Assembly: GCA_026419775.2 (NCBI GenBank) | Contig: JAOPGA020001124.1 | Span: forward strand, 62,001-126,000 | Origin: Acrasis kona | Lineage: Eukaryota > Heterolobosea > Eutetramitea > Acrasida > Acrasidae | Direction of reading: 5' to 3' | Length of the DNA stretch: 64,000 bases | Shown: positions 38,836 through 49,495 of the stretch, piece after piece | Layout of the letters: each line of letters opens with the position of its first letter | Numbering within the stretch: the first letter of the stretch is position 1 | Made by a program: the position numbers and the translations under genes | Notes under the pieces: model-generated | Told to the model about the DNA's origin: nothing | The model's database searches: none | What the model saw: the letters and a program-made list of their open reading frames with translations, nothing else

Positions 38836-40994
38836 TTAATGCATAAAGAACTCATCGGGTGTCGCAACCCTTGTCGGTGTTAACAACGTATTATCGTTTA
38901 GTAATGTATTAATAAAGTCATCAAGTTCCTCTTCAGCAGCAGGTGGTTGATTATTTATATCAATGGAAGGAAGATCGACAACTCCATTCTCCATGTCTGA
39001 GATTGACACCGACTGAGGAGTGAATGGATTGGAGTCGGTTGATCTCTCCGCATCAAAATTAAAGTCATAGTATGCTGGCGCTTGATTTGAGGGCGGTGTT
39101 GATTGATGAGGTTGTGGAGTCAAACTCACGCTACTTTTGTTTGCTGCTTTTGGTTTGTTCATTTGATCCATGAATGATATAAACATCTATAAAGTTTAGA
39201 AAATGATGATCATGTGGTACTTACAGCTTGTTGTTCGTCGTAGTGTTTGGATATTTTCTCTAATTCTACCAACGTATCAGCATAGCGACTGGACACTAAA
39301 TTATATTTTCCCTTCATTACGTTGAGTGCCCTCAAGTCTTCTCTAATCAAGGACATGACCTTCAACCGCTCCTCTCCACTGACGCCCGACTCATACAACT
39401 TGATGTGAACCAATGCAGCATTGGCCACAGCACTAACTACCAAAGGTGGACACATTGCATACCAGTGTGTTGCTGTGAGGGCAGTGATGCGATCCGCAGT
39501 CTATATGCTCTTAGTTAGAATCACAAACACGAATGCACAAACCTGAACAGTCATGGGAAGTAATTCGCCACCACTCCTAACTAGCATTTGTATTTTCACT
39601 CCTTGTGCAATCATCAAAAAAGTCAACTTGAGGATATCCAGTTGCATCTCGGTAATCTTTCCTGACAACGTATCGAAGAACCTTTGAAAGGCTACAGATA
39701 TCCGCTCCACGCGAACACAATCAATGATGGGTTGGTTGGGATTAGTAGGGGTCGGGAACTTTCCATCCTTCTTGCAGTTCGGCAGGTGTTTACATTGTTC
39801 CGTTATTGAATTCGCGTCGGCTATGCTAATGTGGTCCATATAGCGACACAATTTCTCAGGATCATCGTCGTCGTCATACTCATCATCCAAGAGACCTAAT
39901 GTCATGGACTCGCTCTTGACAGGATCTGCTGCCTTTTGCTTATAGATGGTTAGCGTGTGGAATAACTTGATGAGTTTCCCCAAACTAAATAATTGTCCGT
40001 GAAAATCATTCAACGAGTTCTAAAGTATTAGTGACGTCGGCGCATAAATGTGTTTTTTTTACTTGTATTAATATATTACAGATGACAACCAATTGTTGGA
40101 GAAAAGTTTCCCTCACCATTTGTTGCGGCGAATCCCTCGTCTTTTTGTTTTCCCTGTACTGTTGTCTTCTGTGGTCCAAATATTGATTTACATTGTGCAA
40201 AAAGAATTTTGCTTTCGATAATTCATCGTCGCTAGTTAGGTAGTACGCCAAATAGCAGTAGCAGGCTGCAACTGGAAAGGAGTGCATGACCTGGTCAAAA
40301 ACAGTGCTTAGCGTGCCTCTGCTTCTTTCAAAAAATTGTTGAGCCAGTGTGCGCTGACCTATCCTTTGATAGCAGAAAGCTTGAATAGAGTACATTAATG
40401 CTAGCTCGTCACTTGGTGGAGCGCTGGTTGCATTTACATTGTGCTGGTAATATAACAGTAACTCCATTTTGTGTCTTTCCATTAGTGGAAAACCGAGACA
40501 AACTATTTCAAAATAAATGTCCATTGTTTGGGCTGCCATGTATCTTGAAGATGTGAGCCTAAAATTAGTTGTTGCCCTTACCTTTGAATCATGTCTTGTT
40601 CACCAACTGAATTATTTAATGAAAAGTTGACGTCTCCCAAACTAAAGCTACCACCACCACTCATGAGAGGTGTATTTGCAGAGGAGGGCCCAGCTGACAG
40701 GTTGTAGGGGTGATAACCGTGCTTATGTTGTGATGTTCCCTGCTTTAGTGTGAGTGGAGCACCATTAGTGGACACTAGTCCAGGGCCTCTTTTTCTTGGT
40801 ATTAAAAAGGTACACTTCTTTCGTTTTGCTAAGCACTCACCACAAGCAGGTAGCTTGCGGTCGCACCGACGATGACTCCGTCGGCAGTTGGAGCAAGCTA
40901 TGGGCGCGACTTCGGCATTCCCATCCTCAATGATATCTTGTCCATTAGTTTCTTCAAAATCCTCACTGCTATCGCTATGGACCATCATTGCCAT
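38836..40994 (-). CDS. Zn2Cys6 (fungal-type) transcription factor
   Basis: 665 residues from exons 40582-40994, 40063-40543, 39543-40019, 39225-39500 and 38836-39186 (introns 38, 43, 42 and 38 nt). Residues 34-62 are a Zn2Cys6 binuclear cluster, CSNCRRSHRRCDRKLPAC then GECLAKRKKC, with spacing C-x2-C-x6-C-x6-C-x2-C-x6-C. RKRGPG follows. The middle is a long helical region of the kind found in the regulatory domain of such factors (IYFEIVCLGFPLMERHKMEL, CYQRIGQRTLAQQFFERSR, MQLDILKLTFLMIAQGV). The C-terminal 110 residues are acidic and disordered, a likely activation region. Intron 1 has two in-frame acceptors 15 nt apart (after AATTTTAG or CTTCAAG); I used the one giving a 38-nt intron. Probable nuclear regulator of unknown targets. 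Confidence 0.85.
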
Positions 40995-41470
40995 GGTCGT
41001 GAAATTCCGATGGTTGTTTCCTTTATGACTTGTTGTAAAGATCCTTTAACAACATGATTTATTTGGTGATGGAAAGCTGAGATAAGGCATGGATAAAAGA
41101 TGAATTTTAAAATTAACCCGCTCAAATATTTTATTCATTAGGTTAATTAATACTATCCTTTGCCTGATCATAAGCATAGATTTCATCAATCATAATGGAA
41201 GATTAGCGATTTTTCATTGTGGTGTGGGAATCACAAAGTGTTGTTCTACAAATCTGAACATCAGATGCAATGTACTTCAATAGAAATTAAGGATTGAAAT
41301 TAAAATGCGTTAAACCTATCTTTTCAATTCGCTCCTTAGAATCAGCATATTGATTAACTAGTTATATATACAAGGTTGATGCAGCTATTTATTGGTATAA
41401 GTTAAATTATTTTTTGTTGTCTTCAATATTTTGTAAAGATCCGAAATGTCAATCACTTTCAAAATAAAAG
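40995..41470. other. Intergenic region, divergent promoters
   Basis: 476 nt of A/T-rich sequence between the Zn2Cys6 factor (minus) and the copine (plus). It should carry both promoters. No repeat or RNA gene recognised. Confidence 0.5.
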
Positions 41471-43487
41471 ATGGAGTACAGTAACGCAGAGTCTTTCCCC
41501 ACCTTCAAACGCCAAGTAGAGCATGATGACCGAATGACTAATGTCAAGCTCATTAATGATCCAGAACAACTTAGATTGAGAAAGGAGCGTGATTTGAAAG
41601 AGGCTGATAGACTTCTTCACTTTAAACTACAATTTTCCATTACTCCAATCAAAATTTGGAAGCTTCTACCTGAAAAATACACTGATCCAGAGGAACTTGG
41701 CTATGCCAGTATTCTATTTCAAGAGTTTGACTTCAAAAAAAATGAATACGTCAACGTTGGAACTTCAACTGAGGCAAGAGTCATGATCAAAGGAAAGAAA
41801 AACATCAAACTTCATGGTGACATCAAATTTCAAAAAGCAGTCGGCCTGGTGTTTGAAATGGGAGCTGCCCAACAAATGAGAGTAGTACTCCTCGCCAAAA
41901 GTAACGAAGAAGAGGATGATGAGAGTGCCACTAACATCGCCCACTACGATTTTAGAATATCAGATTTGTTGAACACTGAAGCGAGGGCAATTAGAAAAGA
42001 GTTGATCTTTTCGAAAACTCTAAAGAGGAGACCAAAACACAACAAGTACATCACAATCAGATTGGACACCCCCGCGCCCAAACCTCATTGCCTCGCTAGA
42101 GATACATCGTACGAAGGAACTCACATTGTTCTAAGAGACATGAACAAATTCGGCGAGGTGGAGGCCAAGCAGTTATCCGTGACGTAATTATAGTGTAGCC
42201 ACATTTCAATTTAACAATTGTATAGTATGAAAATCATGGTGAGAGACCTTCCAATTATGAACAGGCTGACCAAAAATACAAATTCGTACTTCCAAGTGTT
42301 CAAGGATGGCGTCAAATTCAAGCAAAAGTTGTATCAAAGCGAAATACTGAGCGACAAAATCTCTGGTAACTTTAATACTTTCTCTTTTGGTATCGAAGGT
42401 GAGAGATCGCTCGACAAGCCAATGTTGATTGAGGTATGGCACAGAAACACTCTAATGAAGAGCGAATTTATTGGTATTATGCGCGTAAGTAATGATTTGA
42501 AGTTCTTCTCATGTGTTTATAAAGACCGACTTGTATGATCTCCGTTCTGGTAAAGTTGATTTTCAATTGGTCAACCCAGATGTACCAACAGAATATCGTG
42601 GGACTGTGAAGGTTCTCAAGTATGAAGAAAGAATCTGGATCACCGAGAAGGTTATTCAGAAATGTCTAAACAAAAAAACTGGAGTCATCAAGACGGTTGA
42701 GAATGTTATATACAAAAATGACTTTAGCATCATGAATTATTTGGGTCATTATCCCGTTTGCATGAGTTTTGCGGTTGATGTAAGTCTATTATTTCAAATT
42801 GTATTCTAATTTCAAGTTTACTGCATCTAACGGAGTCAAACCTGTATCAAACGCAAATTCTTTCCATTACCTGTCTGGAGATCAATTAAACCCTTACCAA
42901 AAAAGTTTAATTGGTTTGAGAAATTCATTAAAGCCATGGAGCAACCAAACAGAGATGAAAATGTATGGTTTTGGAGGTGTCAAAAATTCAATCTTTGAGA
43001 TGAAGGCATCCAAACTGGTATGTTTATTTTCGAAATGTTGAAAATTAATGATTCGCAGTACGATAAACCCGTCGGTCACACTGTAACACAAGCCCACATG
43101 TTAAAAATGTACAAAAAATTCGCAAAGAGTGTCGACATGGGATTCGACAATGAATTTGTTCGCATCATTACAGACGTTGCTAAGATAAGCGAGAGAGTCT
43201 TGTCCTACCACGTGCTGGTTGTTATCTTGGATGGAGATAAGTTCGATTATAAGAGGACTTGTGATGTCATCAAAAGAACGCAGAGGTGCGGTATGAGCAT
43301 TCTTTTCGTGGGCATTGGAGGAGAGCCATTCAAGAACTTGTTGCGTTTACAACAAGATTGTAGGAACGTTACATTTACGAGATACGTCGACAACGAACAA
43401 CAAGTCTCAAGAAATGCCATGTACAAACTGCCAGTTCACATGTTGGAATTCTTTGCCATTCACAAAATTGTACCAGAGAATTATTAA
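41471..43487 (+). CDS. Copine
   Basis: 618 residues from exons 41471-42183, 42226-42484, 42525-42779, 42817-43017 and 43059-43487 (introns 42, 40, 37 and 41 nt). Copines bind membranes in a calcium-dependent way through two C2 domains and recruit partners through a von Willebrand A-like domain. The N-terminal ~230 residues are a divergent C2A-like region. The second C2 spans about 237-370 (KIMVRDLPIMNRLTK, YFQVFKDGVKFKQKL, KPMLIEVWHRNTL, SEFIGIMRTDLYDLRSGK). The copine A domain starts near residue 395 with CMSFAVDFTASNGV, giving the MIDAS-like D-x-T-x-S, then LNPYQKSLIGLRNSL, MYGFGGVK and YHVLVVILDGDKFD. The N-terminal C2 lacks an obvious full set of calcium-binding Asp residues. Confidence 0.88.
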
Positions 43488-43500
43488 ATGTTTTTTTTAA

Positions 43501-45330
43501 TCAATTCCACTTCTCGTCGTATACAGATTTGGGTTGTTGGTCATTGTCATAACTAAAATCTCCAAAGTCGGCCTGTGCGGGATCAAAAGGTATCTCACAC
43601 ACTGACTCGCTTCTGAAGTCTTCACTAGTGAACTCCTTGTAAAAGTATTTTGTGTCCTCTGTTTCGTTCCTGATCTTAGGAATAAAGGGAGGTCTTATTT
43701 TCCGTTCCACCAACTCGGTCCAATTTATATCTTGGAAGAAGGGGTGAGTGCGAATTTGTTCAGCTCCAAGACGCTGATTTTCATCTCTTTTCAAAAGTCC
43801 CTCTAAAAGTGATTGAGCGTCTGGTGCAATGTCAGTGTAGTCGACGACACCATCGTGCATGATCATCTGGTACATCTCCTGTACGTTGTCAGAACCGAAT
43901 GGAGCGTGTCCCGTTAAAAGAGTATAGAGCAAAATCTAAAATGATTAATCAATAACAAAAAAACAAACACGTACTCCTAAACTCCAGAAATCCACAGGCT
44001 TTCCGTGACCTTGACCCTTCAAAACTTCAGGTGCTGCAAAATAATTAGTCCGATCAGTAAAATGTGAACAAACCAAGATACTCAGGCGTGCCACAAAAAG
44101 TGTATGTTTGAAGATCGCTGTTCATTTGCGTCTTTGACAACCCAAAATCTTTTTTTTAATAAAGGAGAAAAGAATGTAACCTACCTGTTAGTACTGCGTG
44201 TCCATCCACGTCCAAAACAATGTTTTCAGGCTTCAAATCTCTGTAAATAATGTCATTGTTGTGGAGGTGTTCTATGGCTAAAAATATCTCAGCAACATAA
44301 AACTTCGCTTTCTTCAATGTAAATCTATCGTCACACTGGAGATGGAAGAACAATTCTCCACCCTGTAAAAAGTCAAGCACTAAATACAAAGTGTCGTAAG
44401 TTTGAAATGCATAGTACATTCCAACGATGAATGGATGCTTGATTGTTTTTAAAATCAGCTGCTCATTCTTTGTACTCTCGACCATGTTGCCTTCAATAAC
44501 TTTTGCCTTTTTGATTGACTATCAGGGTAGTTAATGTAAAGTTGGAGAAATATGACTACTTTCATGGCATAAACTGCTTTTGTCTCTCTATGTCTAACCT
44601 TCATCACTTTTCCAAACGTTCCTCTTCCAAGAACACACAATAGTTCAAAGTCGGCTAGAGAAGTCTTCTTTTGTTCTTCAGCTTCTTTCTCGGAATCATC
44701 AAGGGAAAACAGCACAGTGGAGGCGCCACCTTGCTCAATCTCTTGTTTGATCTGCGTAAAGAGTTTCCATCAAATTTGAAGCACAGCGTTGCACTAACCT
44801 TTAATAGAGTTTCCACGTCATTTTCAGGTTTGTAGTTCGCGGCGGACCTTAGATTACGAACCCATCTCTCATACTCAGTAACAGATTCACACTTCAACTC
44901 GTATCTATAGTAGTGTTATAACCTTTGTTACTCGAATTTCATTACACTCTAGGCAGAAGTCTACTTATAATGTATATTTTTAATTTTCTGACACTTCTTG
45001 TATCAATGGTTGCGCCCTTTAGGTTCAAAAACCCTCTTGGCTGCTGAACGACATTTTCCTCGTTCTGATTTACGAAGTAAAACAAAAAGTTACCACGCAG
45101 CTCGAACCACCTTTTGAGGTAAATTCTTACATAGCCTCCCTTTTCTTGTCAGAGGTCTTTGATAATAGAGCATACCTTCTTAAACATAAAGCCAGAGTAA
45201 TCCAAGTCCATGCTGAAATACGGTATAACAACTGAATATGTTTCTGGGTTCTGACATTGACATAAATCTTCAACTTCAGCCAATGTTAGATCTGTTACCT
45301 TGAAAGACTTGTCTTACTGTTATTAGCCAT
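43501..45330 (-). CDS. PH-domain AGC protein kinase, PKB/Akt-like
   Basis: 501 residues from nine exons: 45318-45330, 45176-45273, 44946-45139, 44799-44904, 44560-44751, 44185-44518, 44074-44148, 43975-44033 and 43501-43935 (introns 36-47 nt). Residues ~27-130 form a PH domain (YSGFMFKK, VRIYLKRWFELRGNFLFYF, RVYELKCESVTEYERWVR). The kinase starts near 171 with LGRGTFGKV. Lys201 is the ATP-site Lys (YAMK), then YRDLKPEN near 293, DFG at 313-315, and T-loop TFCGTPEYLAPE with Thr329. The hydrophobic motif FGDFSY (481-486) matches the F-x-x-F-S-Y of PKB. Activation by PDK1 and TORC2-like kinases at the T-loop and hydrophobic motif is expected from the family. The first coding exon is only 13 nt and is the least certain part. 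Confidence 0.87.
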
Positions 45331-45449
45331 CCAAACGCTCCGTCCTATGAAAACAGATAGCTAAGGTCAATTAAAAAATTCAACAATCAACCGCAATGAC
45401 CTAACAGTTTTACAGTGGATTAAATACGTTCAAAATTTAATATACATTT

Positions 45450-46007
45450 TTATGTTGATCTTTGTTGCACAAAGCACCTTTCTACTTCATTACTTGAGAA
45501 ATGTCTATTTAATGTCTCAGATAAAACTGCCTCAACTTCTAGCTCTATTCTGTCTAACATTTCATCCTCAAACATACCAACATCTATTCTTAGCCACAGT
45601 TCGTGCTGATCATAATCAGTTTGGAAAGTATAGTTCTCATACATATAGTGCGCTATTTCTTTTCTTTCACCCGTCATATACGAATTTTTATATTCTTGTA
45701 TTTTGTTCCAAACCTCGAGATAGTTTAGTGTGTCATACCTAGATATTATTGCTTGAATCCTAATGTTTGATATCATAACTTTCAAGAAGCTTCTCTCAGG
45801 TCCCTCTATAACTGGACTATGTCCTAACTTAGATTCATTATCCTCCACAGGGTTGTGGGAGAATCTGAAATTTAACTTGCTTTTTGTTCTTTTGACAACA
45901 TTTGTAAATTCTGTTATGCTACCTCTTCTTACTTCTTTCGATAATTGTCTTCTCTCATGCCCAGGAAGTTTAATTTTATCAAGGAATCTGTTGACAGACA
46001 ATAACAT
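45450..46007 (-). CDS. RGS-domain-like regulator of G-protein signalling
   Basis: 185 residues, single exon. A basic N-terminus (LPGHERRQLSKEVRRGS, VKRTKSKLNFRF) precedes a helical domain reading like an RGS fold: FLKVMISNIRIQAIISR, YDTLNYLEVWNKIQEYKNS, ERKEIAHYMYENYT, LWLRIDVGMFEDEMLDRIEL, EAVLSETLNRHF. RGS proteins accelerate GTP hydrolysis by G-alpha subunits. The match is by pattern rather than exact motif. It lies 119 nt upstream of the PKB/Akt-like kinase on the same strand. Confidence 0.6.
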   Translation of the reverse strand: MLLSVNRFLDKIKLPGHERRQLSKEVRRGSITEFTNVVKRTKSKLNFRFSHNPVEDNESKLGHSPVIEGPERSFLKVMISNIRIQAIISRYDTLNYLEVWNKIQEYKNSYMTGERKEIAHYMYENYTFQTDYDQHELWLRIDVGMFEDEMLDRIELEVEAVLSETLNRHFSSNEVERCFVQQRST

Positions 46008-46431
46008 TTTTTATTTTTTGATGTGTTGCCTCAATGTCTGTAAGCTAAATTTAATAATGGGTGATTGCTACTTTTTAATAGCAAATATATTAATCAAACA
46101 GAAACTGGTTCATCACAGCAACAAATAAAGCATATTTTATTCCCCATCAATGGCAACCTCCTCCTATCGCCCCTTTATTTTGAATCTTAATTCCAGAACA
46201 ATGGTTTTTTACTGAACTATAACTCGATTGGTATGGCAAGCTGTATTTATTTGAATGATATTGGTACTCCGATGGGGAATTGGTTCGGTGATTGTTACTA
46301 TTTATCTAAGTTTAGATCCCAGTTTATCTAGTTGTGGTACATAATAGGTGAAATATGTGTACTTAACGCTAGTGCTATTCAATTGTATTTGGTGGTTGTT
46401 CAATCTTGATTGTAAGTATTGGTCAACTAAA
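46008..46431. other. Intergenic region, no gene seen
   Basis: 424 nt between divergent genes. The frame of the downstream carrier gene is open back to 46348 (YLTLVLFNCIWWLFNLDC) but has no ATG there. A possible GTAAGT donor at 46412 means an upstream exon cannot be ruled out. Confidence 0.4.
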
Positions 46432-47205
46432 ATGTCAAGTGCACCTCACCTACCTCATCCACACAACGAACCCAATCATGACAAAACTACGGATGAAAGA
46501 AATCCCATGAAGTTCCTCAAGCATGGTTTAATGGCCATTGGGACCGAACTATTTTTCAACATATTGATCGGTACCCCCTTATTCAATTATCAAACAGAGA
46601 CACAAATTTCAGTCGAAAATGAGCTAGTTTATGACACTAGTATGATTGTTCATGATCGATACAGGGGTTGGAGGACTGATATCTTGATACGGCTTTTAAG
46701 AGTAGGAGGGGGAGAAATCTTGAATAAAATCAACGGCAATGCCATTTTCCAAACATTCATTACCTCCTCCATATTGTTCCCTATCCAGAGATATAGGATT
46801 CAACAAGTGGACGTAATTTCTACTGAAGAGAAAAAAATTGAGGTGACGCCCAACCTACTTACTGACATAACTAGAAATGGCTTTGTTGAATTCATATTAT
46901 ACTCGACATGTTCCGTTGCTGTTTCAAATTTTTTTGGTCCATACGTCACTAAAGCCATTGTTAACAATAAAATATTCCTGGACGAAGAAGCAGTTAAGAG
47001 GGCATCCAATGCCTTATCTTATGCCCTGTCAAGTTTGATCCTATCGCCCATAGAAGTTATTTACAAGAGGAAAATTGCTGGCGGGAGACATTCTTCTAGC
47101 GTCGCACAAGCATGCATCAAGAGCTCTCTTCTAACCGTGTCCATTTCCTCTTTGGGTCTTTTACAGTATTGGGCATACAGAACAATCAATAGATCATTGA
47201 GATAA
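46432..47205 (+). CDS. Divergent mitochondrial carrier-like membrane protein
   Basis: 257 residues from ATG 46432 (MSSAPHLPHPH). The layout resembles a degenerate SLC25 carrier of three two-helix repeats. Each odd helix ends in a relic of P-x-[DE]-x-x-[KR]: LFPIQRYRIQQ near residue 123 and LSPIEVIYKRKIAGG near 207, the latter a good P-I-E-V-I-Y-K match. Hydrophobic helices include LMAIGTELFFNILIGTPLF, ALSYALSSLILSPIEVIY and SSLLTVSISSLGLLQYWAY. The first repeat has lost the motif. Substrate unknown; outer-membrane relatives of the family are also this divergent. Confidence 0.55.
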   Translation: MSSAPHLPHPHNEPNHDKTTDERNPMKFLKHGLMAIGTELFFNILIGTPLFNYQTETQISVENELVYDTSMIVHDRYRGWRTDILIRLLRVGGGEILNKINGNAIFQTFITSSILFPIQRYRIQQVDVISTEEKKIEVTPNLLTDITRNGFVEFILYSTCSVAVSNFFGPYVTKAIVNNKIFLDEEAVKRASNALSYALSSLILSPIEVIYKRKIAGGRHSSSVAQACIKSSLLTVSISSLGLLQYWAYRTINRSLR

Positions 47206-47385
47206 ATAAACATTTGACTCGACTTTACTCTAGTATTAGTGCATATTACATTATTAGTATGTTAGTTATGATTTTAGTCACTTAGCGCATTGTTCGATTA
47301 TGTAAGGTTGATCCAGGTTGTCCAATTATATCCGTCCAACAAAAACACTTTAAAAAAGTTTTAATCGCAGCACCAAGATCCAACA

Positions 47386-48462
47386 ATGGGCCAAATCCTC
47401 GATAAACCTGTAACTGAAAAACATACGCATAATGGCGAAAACAACTTTTTGTTGTATGGTTGTAGTAGCATGCAAGGGTTCCGTATCTCCATGGAGGACA
47501 GACACAACTTCATCGCTGATATTACACGGGAGAAAGATGCCCCAGTTGAAATTAAAAACTTTTTGAAGAGTAACCCTGAATCAAATTTGTCCTATTTTGC
47601 AGTGTACGATGGCCACTCAGGTAAAATTGATCGTTTGTCGCCGACATTATTAAATTATAGGTGATTCTTGTGCCGATTATTTGAGTAAAAACATTCTTAG
47701 AAATGTATTGACCGAGGAGGTTAATTCAAACACTAAACTAACCGAAGAATCATTGTTGAGAAATGATATTGCCATTCAAAGGGGCTTCATGAAGACTGAT
47801 TATGATTTTGAGGTAGCAGGTCAAGGCGACGACGATTCAGGCACCACCGCAATAACCAACATTATTAAGAAGACGAAGGATGGAAAAATTGAGTTGATCT
47901 GCGCCAACACTGGTGACAGCAGATGTGTGGCCTACGTATCAGGAAAAACGGAGCCAATGAGTTACGATCACAAGCCCACTAACGCATTAGAAAAGGAAAG
48001 AATTGTCAAGGCAGAAGGATATGTAGAATATGGAAGAGTCAACGGAACGCTTGCCGTATCACGTGCTTTTGGTGATTTGCCATACAAGAGATGTGCCAAA
48101 GTTCCAAGAGAGGCACAAGCCGTCACCGCACTTCCAGATATCAAGCGCCACACTATTCCAACCTAGCGAATACTCGAACGGAAATACTTCGTTCTTAATT
48201 TTAGCCTGCGATGGTATTTGGGATGTAATGAGCAACGAGACTGCCACCGAGTACGTGGCAAAAAGATTAGGAACAACAAAGAAACGGAACTTATGCGCCT
48301 CACCCCGACGCGGAGTTTGAAGCTTCCAACGCAGCGGCGGAGAAGAAGACTGGATATGATTTGGGTGCTATTTGTGAGGAAATGTTGGACCATTGTGTTA
48401 AGGATCTTGATAGCAAGGATAATGTGAGCGTCATTATCGTCCTGTTCAAAAAATCACAATAA
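47386..48462 (+). pseudogene. PP2C protein phosphatase gene with two frame changes
   Basis: Exon 1 (47386-47620) and exon 2 (from 47661; 40-nt intron) begin a normal PP2C Ser/Thr phosphatase. It has MGQILDK with a myristoylation-type Gly2, YGCSSMQGFRISMEDRHNF, FAVYDGHSGDSCADYL, ELICANTGDSRCVAY, HKPTNALEKERI and GTLAVSRAFGDLPYK. Near 48140-48170 the frame ends at TAG while the next frame continues the same protein (TSFLILACDGIWDVMSNE). Between 48262 and 48318 it must change again to reach the normal end (GYDLGAICEEMLDHCVKDL, SKDNVSVIIVLFKKSQ, stop 48460-48462). Both shifts have the sign of one extra base, at a CC and a GG pair. All catalytic motifs survive, so sequencing errors are as likely as true decay. 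Confidence 0.8.
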
Positions 48463-48495
48463 ATTTTTAATTTGTAACATTGAATTTTTGTAATC

Positions 48496-49431
48496 ATGAC
48501 CACAAATGACGATATGAGCACCCTGGACTTTGAGGATTTTAATCAACCAAGCGGTGATGCCAATGGTATGTATTTTAATTAATGCTTGTGGCTTAATGTG
48601 GATGAAGGAACAATTTTCGATGACACTACGATACCTCTGGACGATGAAATTCCTAGACAACAACCTAAGGTCCCTTCGGTAGATGCAGACGTTCAGCAAA
48701 CAACAGCCGCCCCTGCCACCAATGCATTCTGGACTATAGACTTTTACCAACCATACTTTAACGTTGACACAAACCAAGTTTTGGATAGATTGTGGAGATC
48801 ATTTGCTCCATTTAAAATGGACTTTTTAGATCGAATTAGAGCGAGCTCCCCTGACATGTACGGACCTTTTTGGCTTTGTACCTCTCTACTTGTCATTCTA
48901 GTCATTGCCAGTGACCTAGCCGGTTTGAACTTGTACTCAAGTATTTCTAAAGCTGCCACCGCTCCGATCATGGTTGGAAATTCAACTATTGCGAACCCTT
49001 TCAACGTTCCTGGTAAGCCAGTAATAGAGTGGACTAGAGACTTCTCTGTGGTTAGCGTTGGATGTAGTGTATTATATTCTTTCCTTGGAGTGGTACCTGT
49101 GATACTTTGGGCCTTAATGAAGTATAAGGGAATCAACATTTCACTCATGGAGTCCGTTTGTATTTATGGATATTCACTTAGTGTGGTTATTCCGTTCAGC
49201 ATCATTTGCATTGTTAACATTAACTGGTTGAGATGGGTTTTATTGATGATTTCCTTTTCTGTCAGTGCAAGCTTTATTATTGTGAGCATGTTGGGTGAAT
49301 GGAAGAAATCTTTATCTGATGCGAAAGATGGTTTATTTTTAATACTATTGCCATTGTATGTCTTTGTGTTACATATGGGATTAGCCATCTTCACAAAGTT
49401 CTTTTTCTTTTCGTTCTCATTGAACAAATAA
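48496..49431 (+). CDS. Yip1-domain (YIPF1/2-like) Golgi membrane protein
   Basis: 297 residues from exons 48496-48565 and 48608-49431 (intron 42 nt). An acidic cytosolic N-terminus (STLDFEDFNQ, FDDTTIPLDDE) is followed by the Yip1 entry segment FWTIDFYQPYFNVDT and LDRLWRSFAPFK. Five membrane spans follow (LCTSLLVILVIASDLAGL, VLYSFLGVVPVILWALM, YGYSLSVVIPFSIICIVNI, WVLLMISFSVSASFIIVSM, ILLPLYVFVLHMGLAIF). YGPFWLC and YGYSLSVVIPF are hallmark positions. Members interact with Rab GTPases in ER-Golgi traffic. Confidence 0.88.
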
Positions 49432-49495
49432 ATACTATTTCATGATTGTCAATGATCTGTTCATGTTGTGCTCTTTTCGGTTGGTCAACCCATGC

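Noticed and set aside
44905..44945. Reading through this intron of the PKB/Akt-like gene as coding
   Set aside because: The frame hits a stop, while splicing GTAATG...CTATAG restores the last PH strand and the invariant Trp.
45292..45317. A 26-nt intron at the start of the PKB/Akt-like gene (GTAAGA...GTAACAG)
   Set aside because: A 44-nt intron with the same donor, a CTAAC motif and acceptor CTGAAG keeps the frame and matches the size of all other introns.
45452..46128. Plus-strand frames over the RGS gene
   Set aside because: Hydrophobic, without motifs, and opposite a well-composed coding frame.
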